From Numida meleagris (taxonomy: Eukaryota; Chordata; Aves; Galliformes; Numididae), in NCBI RefSeq assembly GCF_002078875.1, contig NC_034421.1, positions 5,556,499 to 5,620,498 on the forward strand: 64,000 nucleotides of DNA. The letters run 5' to 3'. The position numbers and the translations under genes were made by a program. The stretch's first letter is position 1. Each line of letters begins with the position of its first letter. The notes beneath the pieces are model-generated. The model saw only the letters and a program-made list of their open reading frames with translations, was not told the origin of the DNA and did not search any database. Shown here in pieces: positions 48,646 to 61,930 of the stretch.

Positions 48646-50921
48646 GAGATGTGCCCATCCCCAGGGGAAAACTTCCCCACACCACTGCCAGCATGCATGG
48701 GGCAAATCCCCTCCTCTGGCTGCAATACATTAGTGCCTGTCAGTGCCCAGGGTGATGATAGCAAATGAACCGAGCATGTTGTTGGGGCATCCTGAACTGC
48801 TGCGGGATGCCCTTGGAGGAAATAAGGTTGTTTCGATTGAAGTGATGTTGATGGATGCACGCCATGGCCCTCGGGAGCAAAGCGCAGTGCTGGCAGGAGC
48901 ACACAGGAGGGCTCCTTCCTGCTGCACCCACAGGTCATGGCAAAACACCTCGGTCATTCCAGGGTGCTATTCTTGATGGACCATGTACAAAGATCCCAGG
49001 GCCAGCAGGGAAGGAGATCAAACCACACTTGCTTCACCCCAAACATGCTCAAATGTTCTATGCACGCATCTCAACCGGCTCACCCACCAAATCCACTAAA
49101 GCTCCCGAAATCAGAGGGGATCGTGCTCACTATATTCCCAGCCATCATTTCCCCAAGTGAAGAGCCAAGGGGTGGAACGCTGTTGTGCCTGGTCCCCTCC
49201 GCCTGCGTGACTCACTTGATTAAAATACACATAAGCACCCATCTACGCAGCAAGCAATCAGAGCAGGTAATTGCCTGAGAGCGATGGGCGCGTGGGTGAG
49301 CTGCCGGGATCCTGGGGGAAGCGGGTCAGCGCGGGCAGCGAGCTGCAGCCGCATCCTCGGGGGCGGCTCAGTGTCATGGCAACGGGGGGATGCTGGGAGG
49401 ATGCTGCGGGGTGAACCCCGGCTGAGTGTGGTGCAGAGGGGGCTGTGGGCAGGGGGTGGGATGGGGCTCTCTCCACCCGCCTGCCCTTGGCTGCTGAATC
49501 CTATGGGGCAGCAGTGTTCCGGCTTCCTGGCGCTTGCTTTCTGTCTAAGGGTAAACACAGAAGTGTCATTCCCACAAAGGGACACACGGGTGGGTTCAGA
49601 GAGAAAGCCCATGGCTCTGACAGGTCTGAGCTGAGCATCGCTTCCCCTGTCCTCCCCAGGATCCTGGGGAATTTGCTGGAGGAGGAGCGGAAGCAGCCTC
49701 CCCCCTGCCCTCAGTGCTGGCAGCCAGAGCTGTCCCTGCAGGGCACTGCCAGGTGGCACCAAGTCCTCCTGGAGAAGAAGCTCAGTGTGAAGATGAAGCA
49801 GCTCCAGGGCTGCAATTCCCATGGAAACACATCACCTTTGCACCCCATTTGCCTTTTTCCTACAGTCCCTATAGGGAAAGGCATTCTGCTCCCAGCCTGT
49901 GCCCAGCTGTGCTGCTCCCTGCCCTGAAAGTGCTGTCCTGGGGAAGTGAACTCAGCTGCAACCTTGAACACAGAGAAAAGAGGATGACTTTGTTTTCAGT
50001 GTCATCTCTCCAGCCAGGGAAAAAAATGCTTTGCCAGAGAAAGCAAGCAAATAAATTAAACGTTGCAGAAGCACTGTGTGGTGGGTAAGAAAAATCTCTT
50101 TTTACAGATGGGAAATGTCAGAGCAGGAGGAGGCTGGAGGGCTGCAGAGCTCCTGCCAGCCCTGCTTGCAGCCCTGCAGTGGCACTCTGGTGACACACAA
50201 CAGCCCCATGAGATGCACATAGGTCCCAGTGGGTGTCAGGTGGCTCACATCCCACCCCAGCCCCCCCCAGACAGAATAACTGGCACCATCCAAATGGGGA
50301 CAGCAGGACGGTGTGCATTGCTGGGCTGATAGCCAGTGCTTCTCAGCAAGACCTCCCCTGTGGGAATGTGGCTCCCAGGCTGAGATTATTGGGTGAGCTG
50401 CTCAGAGCAGGAGCATCCTGATACCACATATTCCCTGTGCATGTTACCCTGGGCAGGAATTCCCTCCAACAGGAATTGCAAACCTCCAGGCAGGCCTTGC
50501 TGCACGGGGTAAGGGGTGCCTTGCTCTGACCAAACCCAAACCCAAACCTTCCTGCAGGTTGCTAAGGGCAAACAAAAGGCTAAAAGATTAAAAACGTTGG
50601 AAGAGAAACGTTTCCTCTGTCCTTCGCTTCAGCACAGACACAGCTGTGTGGGATGGAAACACGACGCACTGCAGCCCAATAGCTCTGGGGATAGCATGAA
50701 CCGGCTGCTAAAGGCTCGGGGGATGAGAAGAACCTCTGGAGGTCTCTCTCTGCCCTCCCTGCAGCTGGGACACCCTGGGGTAGGCAGCACCAGCCCCACA
50801 GCCCAGCATGGGATCGTCTCAAATTGGATAGAAACCCAAACTCTGTTGACCTGGTTCTGCCATCCTGGTCTGTGGGACAGGATGAGCACAGGACAAGCGT
50901 GTAGAGGGACTGAGGGCAAAG

Positions 50922-51145
50922 CACAGAACCATTAAGGTTGGAAAAGCCCTTTCAGATCACCAAGTCCAACCTCAGCCCATCCCACCGTGCCCACTGACCA
51001 TGTCCTCAGTGCCACATCTACACAGTTCTTAGCACCTCTGGGGACAGTGACCCCACCACCTCCCTGGGCAGCAGTGCCAGCACCTAAGCACTCTTTTGGA
51101 GAAGAAATTTTCCTACTACCCGACCTGAGCCTCCCAGCAACCCTC
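50922..51145 (-). repeat. CR1 LINE 3' portion
   Basis: Starts CACAGAACCATTAAGGTTGG AAAAG and passes through CCACATCTACACAG and GGTTGACCCC-like GTGACCCCACCACCTCCCTGG to GAAGAAATTTTCCTACTACC. Reverse-complement CR1. Confidence 0.88.
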
Positions 51146-53130
51146 AGCAGCAAACAGCAGGCAGAGCCAAAAGAGCCTGGTCCTCCACTAATGCACCACA
51201 CAGATCAATTCTACACGGGGGCAGGAGGATCAAAAGGAACAGAGGCATCGAACCCATCTGTGGGGATCCCAAGCGTTTGTGTCTGGGGCTGGCTCCCTGC
51301 AGACCTCACAAGACCAGCAAAAGTCTGCTCGGAATTCAGTCAAACAAGGTTTTGGAAGCCTATCAGCATTAATAACAGAAACTGCCCTTCTTGCCTCACA
51401 TGGGTAATGCTGCCACTTGGCTGCCACTATCGATATCAATACAATGCTGCTGCCCATGTAAATGTCACTCCATAGCAGCAATGTCAATGCCACCATCCCC
51501 AGGGTCAATACACAGCGATACCAAATGTCACCCTGCCAGAAAGCATTGAGTAATTGGGAAATGCTAATAGAAAGGTAAAAATCAGGGAGGCACGTGGGAC
51601 AGAAGGTTTGTTTAGAGGAGGAAACTAATTTCACCGTGGAGCAGAGCATTGACAGGGGCTGGATTCAGTCCCACTGCTGCAGCCCTTGTGTCTCACCACT
51701 GCTGCAGGCAGGGGCTGTCCAGCACCCTGTGCTTATTGCAGTGGGGTGTGATAATGGTAACTCCTGCAAGGAGCTGGCAGAGCAGAGAGTTTTTTTTTAT
51801 TTTTTTTTTAAACTGACAGTAATAGCAAAAAAAAAAGAAAAAGGGAGAAAATAAAATGAAATCCCCAATCAAACACTCCATGTTATACTTGGATCCATGG
51901 CACATTCTTCTGATGAATAGAGGCAATTATTTTCCAGAATAATTTAAGCAGCTCTGATTCAAGGGGCAGTTTAGACTGACATTTAAATTAGCTCAACTTT
52001 AAACCGAGCTGTATTATCAGCCCGTGAATTTCTACCTACTGCTTTAAATAACTCCACGTCCCACAGTTGCAATGTAATAAACCCCCACATTACAGGAATC
52101 TCAGGATGCAAAAGACCTGTGCAAGGGATGGGAGGAGCTCTGCTTTGGGCAGGTGATGGCGATGCTACGCAGCAGTGCAGGGTCCCTGTATAGTCGGGTT
52201 TGTAATGGGGCAGACACACTGCAGCATCTTGCAAATTTGGGATGGGAATGGAAGAGGCAAATCCCAGAGCAGGATGCTGATGGACACGGCGGTGTCACAG
52301 TGCGGTTGGATGGGCTCTGGAGTTCACTGCGTCTCCCACCCACCCCAGAAATCCACATAATGCCAAAGGAAATGAGGCACATTTCCAACACAGCATTTCC
52401 GAGATAACAACTGATCCAGGGTATGCCTGACCAAAAAGCAGGGAAATGGTCAGGATCCTCATCCCAGAGAAACTGGGGGCACAAATCATGTACAGGCAGC
52501 AATGGCACAGTCCTGGCTGTCTTTGCTATTTCAGGTCCACGTATCGCTGCAAAGCTCCTGGGAGCTGTGGCAGGTTTTGGATGGAGGAATATGACATTAA
52601 TTGGGCAGAACTGGTGAGCGTGGTGATTTTGTAACAAACTGCAGCCCCGCATGGACGGTCCCTCCAGCACTCAGCAGCGACGTCAGCACAAAACCCATTG
52701 ATTCCCCACTCCTCTGCTCTGGCAGAAATGCTTCACTATGGGCATTCTGGCAAGGCTTGCGAGTCCTCTGCGAGCTCAGTGGGAAAATACCCTCTCCAGC
52801 TGACTCAGCTATCACAGCAGGGATAGAAAATGTGGATAGGAAGAAAAAAAGTGATTTCAGCCTGTGGTGATGTACCCATTTACATCATCAGTGGGCAAAC
52901 CCAACGTGCAAGCAACTGATTATCACTCTTACGGTGGTGCTGAAAATGGAATTTGTGCTCAAGTGCAAAAGCCAACAAGGCAAATCCTGGGAGCTCAGCT
53001 TCCCCCTGTGCACAGCCCTGCAGGGGCTCGCTCCTGTCAGCCAATGAATGAAATCCCACAGTGGGGCTGTGGACAGTTCTAAGATGGGGGTGATGAAATG
53101 GGAATAGACAGAAGTCCCTGGAACAGCTTC

Positions 53131-53219
53131 TGAGGGACATGGTTGGTGGGCATGGAGGTGATGGGTTGGAGTTGGACTTTTCTGACCTTAATGCATTATT
53201 TTATGATTCTATGATTCTG
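53131..53219 (+). repeat. CR1 LINE 3'-end fragment
   Basis: Contains GAGGGACATGGTTGGTGGGC, GGGTTGGAGTTGGACTTTTC and a tail TATGATTCTATGATTCTG. Confidence 0.85.
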
Positions 53220-54604
53220 CAGCCATCTGCATCCCACAGTGACCCTTGCAGCCCTCATTTCTCTCTGCTCAGCTCTGCTATCTCTTGCTCCTGCCTCCAA
53301 CTGGAGCATCATCAAAGCAAATACACAGTGGATCTGAGATGCAGCTGACAGAAGGAAGGAGGAGCACTGGCTTTCCTCTCCCTTGGGTGGAGAGGACACG
53401 AGCCAGTTCTCAGCAGCTTTTGGGCCACACAAGGCTCAGGCACACAGCCACCAGCCCAGACCTCACCCTGTGCTGAGCAGAGCTTTGCTGGAAAGCCACA
53501 GCTTTCTGCTATCTCAGTTATTATTCTCACCCCCTTGGTGTAAATCAGCTTCAGTTTTGTCAGTTTGAGGGTGGGGGCTCCCCCCTGCCCTGTGCTGAGC
53601 AGCAGAGCCTGGTATTGCACTGGCTGCTGATTGCTGTGGTGCACACCATTTGGGGAGCAGATTCTACACCCCAGCCTTCTCATTACAATAACGGTGTTTA
53701 ACAACTGCACTGCTAACGATGCAACAGGGTCAGGAGGGATGGAAGCCAAGGGATGCTCCTGCAGAGTGCCTCTCCTTTGCAGCTTTATGCATCCTGCCCT
53801 GCAAACCCTGACTATCTGCAATGCACGGAGAGCCCTTGGATTGATGCAGGCATGCAAGTAGCTCACTCGCTGCATAAATCATTCGAGTCCCCAACGGGAC
53901 TCTTTCTCCTGCATTATTTTTCCATTTAAAAGCCATCACCCAGGGCAGCTCCCTACGCTAAGCAGCACCCAGTGCTGCCCTGCTGCTGCCTGGAGAGCGG
54001 CCCCATCCATCTCCTCTCACGGCCGACAAGTGAAATTGCTCTCTATCCTTCCCAAAATGCATGGAATGAAACCGAGATCTATTTTAGCAGATATTCAAAG
54101 GAACGCTGTCAAGTAGCTTAGATCCAAAATGAGGGATTTTGTAAACAAACCAAGCAAACAAAAGACTTACAATGCTTGATATTAATAGAAAAGTGGTTGG
54201 GCTGCATTTTTTTTTTTATTTTTAAACAACAATAAAATAAAGCTTTTTAAAAATTCCCCCTGCAGTGTTCGCAATCTAAACAAAACAGCATTATCCCAAC
54301 ACACGAGGAATGAGCCCAAGGAGGAGTGGGTGCTGCAGACTCCGGAGCAGTCCCACAGAGCATCGTCCCCATTGTCCCATGAAGCCATGAGGATGCACAC
54401 CCAGCAGGTCAAGGCCAGGGCAGGAACAAGCAAGGAGATTCTGTTTTGCAAGCATGAAAAACATGGAGGCATTTCTCCCCTCTCCTGGGCTCAGAGAGCA
54501 GCCAGCTCCCTTGTGCTTCCTTAAGGCCCTGCTCGTTAGCAGGGATGGGTTAGGAACAGTCTGACTTTAAGAGGGAAAGGAGGATGGAGAGGAAGGAGAA
54601 GAGA

Positions 54605-54665
54605 GGATGAAGATCTTAAAGGTCCTTTCCCACCCAAACCATTCTATGATTCAACAACTCTATGA
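54605..54665 (+). repeat. CR1 LINE 3'-terminal fragment
   Basis: Only about 60 bp of the 3' end: GATCTTAAAGGTCCTTTCCC, then ACCATTCTATGATTC and a TATGA tail. Confidence 0.8.
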
Positions 54666-55571
54666 AAATGGGACAGTGGGGGGGGTTATGCAGGATCCCT
54701 GCTGTGCATGGCAGCTCCTGCACTGCTGGGAGGGGAGCAAAGATACAAAGACACAGCACCAACCTCAGGGTGGGCCAGCAAAGCCCCAAATCCTGGCCCA
54801 GGCACAAGCCCTGAGCACTGGGAACGTGCAGGCGTCAGCGTGGACACGAGCCCTCAACACTGCAGTTCATAGCAGGTCTGCCAGCGCCTGTCAGAACAAA
54901 ATCCTATAGCATTCCAAGCATTGCGAACAGAAAATCCCCAAAGCACCCCCGCTGTTTTAAGTCCAGCTAAATACTGCAAAAATAGGAATAAATAATAAGA
55001 ATTGCATTTTACCGGGAAGTCATAGTTTTGCATTGCTCCATGCTCTCTCCCAGCAGAACGCGCTCCATTCAGACCTGAGCGAAGATCAAACTCACAACGG
55101 CACAGCACAGCCTGGTCAGGAGCAAAATAAGGCAAACCCTCAGCACCTGCTGCAGCTCAGTCAGGGCATTTCTGCTGGAGAAAACTGCTCCCAGCTGAGC
55201 ACAGAAGCCCACGGGCGGCTGCACCGAGCTCAGCCAGCTCGGCTGCTCGTAATTGCTTGCCTGGGGTGGATGCTAGCACTGGGCGCTAGCTGGGAAGGGC
55301 TGAGGTTTTATTAAAAAACTCATTTTTCATAAAATTGGAGATTAAACTACTAATCGTACTCTGCTGTTGTATAAACCTCTATGTCCTCGGGCTTTAATAA
55401 GTCTTGCAAAGGAGGGGAAGGTTACCAGCCGTGTCCTGGTGGCAAACAACCCATGTGCAGCGTTTCTCCCAGCCTGGGGAAGCCCCCAGCTCCCGGGCGT
55501 TGCACGGGAGATGCTCAGAGAAGCCAGAAAGGAAGCTTTGCTCAGCCAGGCCCAGGCTACGAGACGAGAAA

Positions 55572-55601
55572 GCCGTCGCAATTTACGCCGTCGCAATTTA
55601 C
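55572..55601 (+). repeat. Perfect 15-bp tandem duplication
   Basis: GCCGTCGCAATTTAC occurs twice with no gap at 55572-55586 and 55587-55601. Each copy contains two CpGs, unusual in an otherwise CpG-poor intron. Confidence 0.95.
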
Positions 55602-56246
55602 ACTTTAAATGAGTTAATGCTCATGAAGTGCTCTCGTGTCGGTGCGGGCGGCTGTCAGAGCCAACGCAACAAAATGCTAATTCAGCTCTGCAATCAATGG
55701 TGCCTTTCTTAGAAGTGGCTGGGTAATTATGTCTAAACAGAAACGAGTTTTTAAAAGAGGTAAACAGCTGAAATTCATTACCTCTCTCTCCAGTTATCTG
55801 GAGTAAATTGGCAACATGGGCAAACGCGGGAGGTTTCTGAGCACTGCGGAATTTGCAGAGGTGCTTCAGCTCAGTGGGAAGAGGGCCCAGGGCTGCAGCA
55901 AGGAGCTCGAGGTCTCTGCAGATGGCAGCAAGCAGCGGGGCAGAGCAAGGGGCCACTGCTGAGGTCAATTCAACAGCAGCCCCCAGGGCGTCCCAGTGCT
56001 GGGGTGAGGGCTTGGAAATGCAGGAAGAAGAATTACAGCAAGAGCATCTCAATTGCAAGGACGAGGTAGAAAAAAGAGAAGAGCAACGTGCATGGAGCAG
56101 CAAGGGCAATTGTGTGAAGCCTCTGTGGTGCCACCACACCGTGGGGCTGGCTGCATGAGACGGCACGGAGGGAGTCAGGCTCCTGGTGGTATTTTGCTGG
56201 ACAGTGCTTTCCCCACATTGCAGTTCAACAGGGTGATGCTACCCTT

Positions 56247-56340
56247 AGAAACCTGGAGGCTGGAAAAGCCCTCTCAGATCAGCCAGTCCAACCCCAACCC
56301 AGCCCCACCATGCCCACTAACCGTGCCAATTCCCCCCACC
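56247..56340 (-). repeat. CR1 LINE fragment
   Basis: GGCTGGAAAAGCCCTCTCAG ATCA..CCAGTCCAACCCCAACCCA is reverse-complement CR1. The terminal ATTCTATG repeats are eroded. Confidence 0.75.
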
Positions 56341-56807
56341 TGAGATATTGCATTAGGATGTGGTGCTTTGCAGTGCCTCCAGCACAGGCCCCAGTCCCTG
56401 GCTGACAGAAACGACCAGGGCACGAGGCCTTGTTTTGGTACTCTGAGCTGCAGTTTCCAGTATTGTTCCTTTCTTGGTCATGTTGGGCACACATGCGGCT
56501 TTGGGACTCTGCAGGGCTGCGGTGAGAGTGAAATTTGTTCAGCCGCGCTGAGCAGCCCAACAATTTTTCCAGAAAGAAAAATATTTTGCTGTCTCCAGAC
56601 TGCATTGAGTAAGAATAACTTTCAGCTCCTCACTCAATTAGCTGAGCATCGGAAGGGCCAAAGTGTGCATCTCATTGTGCCTCTCTGGTCTCAAATCAAC
56701 CCCGAGAAAGCAGCTCAGAGCCCACGTCAGCACTGATGCATGGGATGCGTGCTGGGATGGGGTGACCAGTGGGGTCTACAGAGGGAAGGGAGAAAGATTT
56801 GGGGGGA

Positions 56808-56887
56808 AAATGGAGAGAAGGAGCTTGCAATGGCCAAGGGAAGGGGGAAATGGAGAGAAGGAGCTTGCAATGGCCAAGGGAAGGGGA
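56808..56887 (+). repeat. Tandem duplication, two 40-bp units
   Basis: Two almost identical units start at 56808 and 56848, each AAATGGAGAGAAGGAGCTTG followed by CAATGGCCAAGGGAAGGGG. The duplication is recent, lies inside the upstream intron and has no coding relevance. Confidence 0.95.
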
Positions 56888-57655
56888 GGGTCAGGGCCAC
56901 TGAGGGTGGTGGGGACAGAAGTGGGGTGTGCAGCGAGGCAGGGCGAGGCCGGCAGTGCGGAGGATGCTCTTGCTCTAAGGCACGCAGAGAAATATATTTA
57001 ACTTAGAAAAAAAAGAATATCCAAGAAGAAAGAACTATTTGCCTGTGGACCAGAATTCATTAATTGCAAAAGACAAATTTAGGCTTAGTGCATCGCTGGC
57101 CAACAAACTGCTGGAAAACATTTAATTAAAGAATTGATGGGGAAGCCTTTAGTGTGCAGCATGGACGGGCTCCCAGCCCCGCGTGCCCTCAGGGAGCAGC
57201 TCTGGGCCAAAATCCCCCCCAAGGCCACATCCCCCCTCGGTGGCACAAAGCCCTGCAGACAGGGAGACCCCACACAGCCCCCAGGGAGCCCCACAGCAGC
57301 TCCTCTTGCTCTGTTTTGCTCTCTGGGCAATGAATAATGAGAAGAAAAATGAGAAAGAAAGCACTATGACAGTCAATTACTGCCTTGTGATTAACCACCC
57401 AAGAGCAGCCCCCGCTCAGAACGGCACTCGATGCTCTGCTGGAATGAAACTATCCCACTGGATCCCTTGATGGACGTTTAACCAGGAAGATAAAGTACCT
57501 GCTGATTTATTTTCTTGTTTTCTTACACAATCACAGCTTCCCAAATGTTAATGACTCTGCGCTCTACAACCGCTGGTGATATTTGCATAAGAGCTTTGCT
57601 TTTGTATGGGTGAATGTGCTCAGCTCTGGCTGACAGCAGGACTGGGGTGTCATCG

Positions 57656-57815
57656 AGTCACAGAACCATGAAGGTTGGAAAAGACCTCCAATATCACCAC
57701 GTCCAGCCCCAACCCACCCCACCATGCCCACTGACCACATCCCTCAGTGCCACACCTCCCCGATCCTGGAACACCTCCAGGGATGGTGACCCCACCACTT
57801 CCCCGGGAGCTGTGC
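57656..57815 (-). repeat. CR1 LINE 3' portion
   Basis: Runs from CACAGAACCATGAAGGTTGG AAAAGACCTCC through CATGCCCACTGACCACATCC and CACACCTCCCC to GGGATGGTGACCCCACCACT. Confidence 0.88.
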
Positions 57816-58739
57816 CCTGGGCTCCCCTTCCATCTGCAGCTCTTTGCAGGTAAAAGCAAAGTGCTTGGCCTTCCGAGAGTCTCAGCACAGGGTGACAAAG
57901 CCCAGACAAAGCACAAAATGAACACTGCCGTTTCCAAGGAAGGGAGGCAGCTCTCAGGGTCTGTATCTGGGCTGGCAACAGGGGCTGGGGTGTGGGAGGA
58001 TGCTGAGCTCCTGGACCAAAGTGCCTGAATTGAAGGCAACCCATCCTTGCCACGCAGACAAACTCAAGGATAAAACCTATCCTATAAAGAGAGGGAATAG
58101 CTCCAAGGACAAAACCTTCCCCAGCATTCAGTGGGAGGTTCGGTTGCTCGGTATCAGCACATGGGAAGAGCAGGACATGCAGGAAGGCCACCCTGTCCCT
58201 GGCAATGGCTGTCAGTGCTCAGATCACACGCTGACATCACATAAAGCTCTCAAAGCTGCCCACTCAGCCCATCCCAGCAAAGCAGCCCTGAACTCAAAGA
58301 AGAAAACACAGCACCTCCATTCGAGGAGCAAGGTATGAAACGATGAGCAAAGCCTAGGTATCACTGCTAAAACTTCAGCAATTAACCTCAAGAAGTTCTG
58401 ACTTTCCCCACTGTCCCCACCCAACTTCACCACCTGCGAGCAGAGCACCGAAGTCCCTTCAGCCCATCTCTTCCACGTGGGCTTCTTCCTAACCATCACC
58501 AAAATCACATCGTGATGGACCAAGCGCTGCTATGCCCCACACTGCAGCACGCTCACAAACCGCCCTTTTGGGGTCAGCGTGGGGGTTTCAAACAAAGCAG
58601 GATTCGCTCTGAATTCCTGGGGGAATCCAACCAATGCACCGTCCCCCCCAGAATCCTCAGTCCCTGGTCTCAGTGCAATGCCATGGCTGAAGCTGCCTCG
58701 CTGCTGGGATGCTCCAACACAACCGTGCACCGCTTCCAA

Positions 58740-58975
58740 TAACATATTCCGAACGAAGGTACCGTTTAGAAATGTTTTATGAATATGTATAAAATGATTA
58801 TTAGGAGCAATGACGGTGCATTCTTTAAGAGCTTATTGTAAATCACCGCGCAATAAAGTACATCAAAAATAAATTCTCAACCACTGACGCTCTAATAAGC
58901 TTCAATAAAAACACAGATCAGAGCTCGTCGTGCTGCTGAGCAGCGCCTCGTGCAGCTCTAATGAACTAATTTAAC
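58740..58975. promoter_or_regulatory. AT-rich repeat-free stretch, candidate conserved non-coding element
   Basis: AT-rich with dense homeodomain/POU-like words (ATGAATATGTATAAAATGATTA, AATAAA, TCTAATAAGCTT, CTAATGAACTAATTTAA). It sits between GC-richer intron sequence and shows no CR1 features. This is inferred from composition only. Confidence 0.25.
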
Positions 58976-60020
58976 TTTGCTTGGCACCTCCAGCCTGCAA
59001 ACCCCCATGCACAAAGCCTGGTTGTGCAGGGATGGCCAAGCACCGGGCTGGGACACCAGTTGCATGAGATGGGTTTTTTATCCAGAAAAGGTTTTTCAGC
59101 AGCTTTTCTGCAAAGCGAGCAATGCTCTTGCAATTCAGCAGCTCCCCTGGTGCAGGTCACCCCTTGGGTTGACCCAGCACAGCCCCTGGCATCACCACAG
59201 AGCTTTCCTCCTTTTCCTGGTGTCTTATTTGGCAAAATAAGTTTCCACTCTTTCTGCAGTAGTAATAAAAATCTGGCTTTTCACTTAAAAAAGCAACCCA
59301 CAAGATGAAATTCAAAAGATTATCCTCATTTGGCAACTGGTAATCACAGGACGGTTTGGTGGGAATTTTCATTCAAATTCAGGATAGTTCCTTCTGCTGA
59401 TCTGCGGGTTTTTTCTTTGGTTGTTTATTTGCTTTTTTCCCCTCTGAAAAAAAAAAAAAAAGTGCCTGTAAAGTCCCCTTGCACAGAACGAAAAAGCCCC
59501 ACTGCCACCAACACCCATTTCTGCTCATCCCAAGTATGCTCCGGAACAAACTCCTGTCCTTTCCCTTGGACAAACTGCTTGATATTTTGCAATGAGAGAG
59601 CTCTCCTCTGATAACAATCAAAGAGAGAAGCTGAAATGCTGCCTGCAGCCTTCGGGGCAGGCGGAGAGGGGAAATAGCACACACACAGCAATGGGCTCTG
59701 GGACACTAAGGGATGGGGTTCAGCGGCGTGGGTGGCTTTCACATGGCAGAACTGCTTTGCCTCCATCATTCCCCTGAATACGGAATTTCACCACACAGGG
59801 AGGAGCAGACCATGCCTGGGCACTGATGCCCAATTGCGTTTTGATTATACCTTTAGTTCCCCAAATGAAAGGAACCAAAGCAGCACCTGCAGTTTGGCTC
59901 TGACTGCAGAGATCAGCTGATGGGGAGAGCCGGCGCCGGCTGCTGCGTGCTCACAGGGTTGGTGCCTTTCAATTGAGTTCTCCTTCAGAGAAAATGCAAA
60001 AAGAAAAACCAACCCCAAAA

Positions 60021-60045
60021 CAACAACAACAACAACAACAACAAA
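60021..60045 (+). repeat. (CAA)n microsatellite
   Basis: Eight uninterrupted CAA units within an A-rich stretch. Confidence 0.95.
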
Positions 60046-60583
60046 ACCCTCTGGTGGAAAATTCCGGCATGCATTTTTCCTGGCTGATGGGAGGAGCAGA
60101 AGAACAATTTTAGAGGATGAGTGTATTTGAGGACAGCTTGATGGAGCTCTGGCTTGTATTGATGGTCTCACTCTCACACGCTCCCTACTTACGCTTTAAC
60201 CACACATCTGCATGAGCCTTCTGCAAACCAAGAGGGAAAATGTTCCTTAAGGCTGCGTATGGGACTGCTTTCCCTATAGCAGGGAGCTTACCTACCTCCC
60301 ACCTGCAGACAGACACACGGACACAGCTGCACACAGCCATGGGCTCAGCCTTGCTCCTTGCTGGTGCTCTTTGCTTCTCCTTGCAGGACAGCACAGCACC
60401 AAAGAAGGTTGTAACAAAACCAGGTGTTAATGGAAAAATCATTAACCAGGATTAATGATTGGCACCTGCAAGGCACTGATGTATCCTATGGCCCTTCTGG
60501 GATAGAAATAATTGGTGTTGTTACAGCATGCTTCTTGTTCTGCTTCGTCTGGGAATGTCAAGTCTTGTGTGGCCCCAAATAGG

Positions 60584-60800
60584 AAATCAGGTTAGATATT
60601 AGAAAAAAAATCTTCTCCAAAAAAGTGGTCAGACACTGGCACTGCTGCCCAGGGAGCTGGTGGAGTCACCATCCCTGGAGGTGGAGATGTGGCATTGAAG
60701 GACATGGTTTGGTGTCACGGCGGGATGGGTTGGGGTTGGACTTCGTAATTTTGAAGGTCTTTTCCAACCTTAATGATTCTGTGATTCTATGATTCTATGA
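60584..60800 (+). repeat. CR1 LINE 3' portion
   Basis: Contains CAGGTTAGATATTAG, CTGCCCAGGGAGCTGGTGGA GTCACCATCCCTGGAGG, GGTTGGACTTCG and GGTCTTTTCCAACCTTAATG, then three tail octamers. It is among the best-preserved copies. Confidence 0.92.
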
Positions 60801-61749
60801 ATTCCATGGTGCAGCTCAGCAGGGAGAAATGCTGCCTGGCATCCAGGTGGGAACCTCCTGGCTGGAAGTGGCCCTGGTGGCTCAGGGACCAGGGGCTGAG
60901 CAGCCACTCAACTCATCCGGACAAAAGCACTTCTTCACTTCAAGTCCAACTTGTGCTGTGTGCACTTTGCTAAACGTGGTGTCAGGCGGGCTGGAGATAC
61001 CTGAAGGCATCAAGAGACCCTGACATTAAAATCAAATGAAAAACTATACCCAGAAATCCCATGTGTGCTGTGTTCATGCACTCTGGTTGGAGTTAAGACC
61101 TGAACCAATGGAAGTGAGGAGCAGAGGCTGGACATGTGCGACCTCCAGTCGACCTTCAGCTTCATGGATGGATGACAGTGGTGAACAGTCACATTTTGGA
61201 GTTTCCATCCATGCACACCTCTTGAGCCCACGCAGCAGCTCTGACAACGTCACCACTTTTGGCGCACCACCATGCTTGTGCAATGCTTGTAAGTCTGATG
61301 TGAGCAAGAATCAGATTTCCCATCTTTCTGTAAGGAAACATTGTGGGAGGCTCTGAGCTGGAGCTGGGGAAGCTCAAGAGCAGCACCCATCCACCCTTTG
61401 TTCACTCCAAACCCATCAATCCTGTGGAGCAGCAAACGCCGAAGTGCTGCAAATCTGCACTAACCCACAGTAACATGGCAGCCCTGGACAGCAGCAGCGC
61501 ACTGCTCAATCAAAGTGTCAGACAGCAATGAAATTAGGACTGGATGAAATTGCAGTTATAGCCCAGCAGTGACAGCTAGGGCATGTGCATACGCATCCTT
61601 TTCCCCTCTCCCACGCTGCGCTGTAGCAGGCAGAGATGAATTTACGGAGCTGAGAAGTAACAGCAGATCTCACTTTTCATCCTTTATAAGGACACAGTGA
61701 AGGCTCATTCAGGGGAGCTTAGGAGATAACTAGTGCCAATTAAATCTGT

Positions 61750-61930
61750 GGTTAGACACTGGGACAGGCTGCCCAGGGAAGTGGTGGAGTCACTGTCCCT
61801 GGGGGTGCTTAAGGAAAGAGCAGACGTAGTACTTAGGGACACGGTTTAGTGGGCAATATTGCTGGGAGGTGGATGGTTGGACTAGATGATGTCACATGTC
61901 TTTTCGAACCTTAATGATTCTATGATTCTA
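61750..61930 (+). repeat. CR1 LINE 3' portion
   Basis: Contains TTAGACACTGGGACAGGCTG CCCAGGGAAGTGGTGGAGTC, GGTTGGACTAGATGATGTCA and GAACCTTAATGATTCTATGA TTCTAT. It has the same orientation as the copy about 1 kb to the left. Confidence 0.92.
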
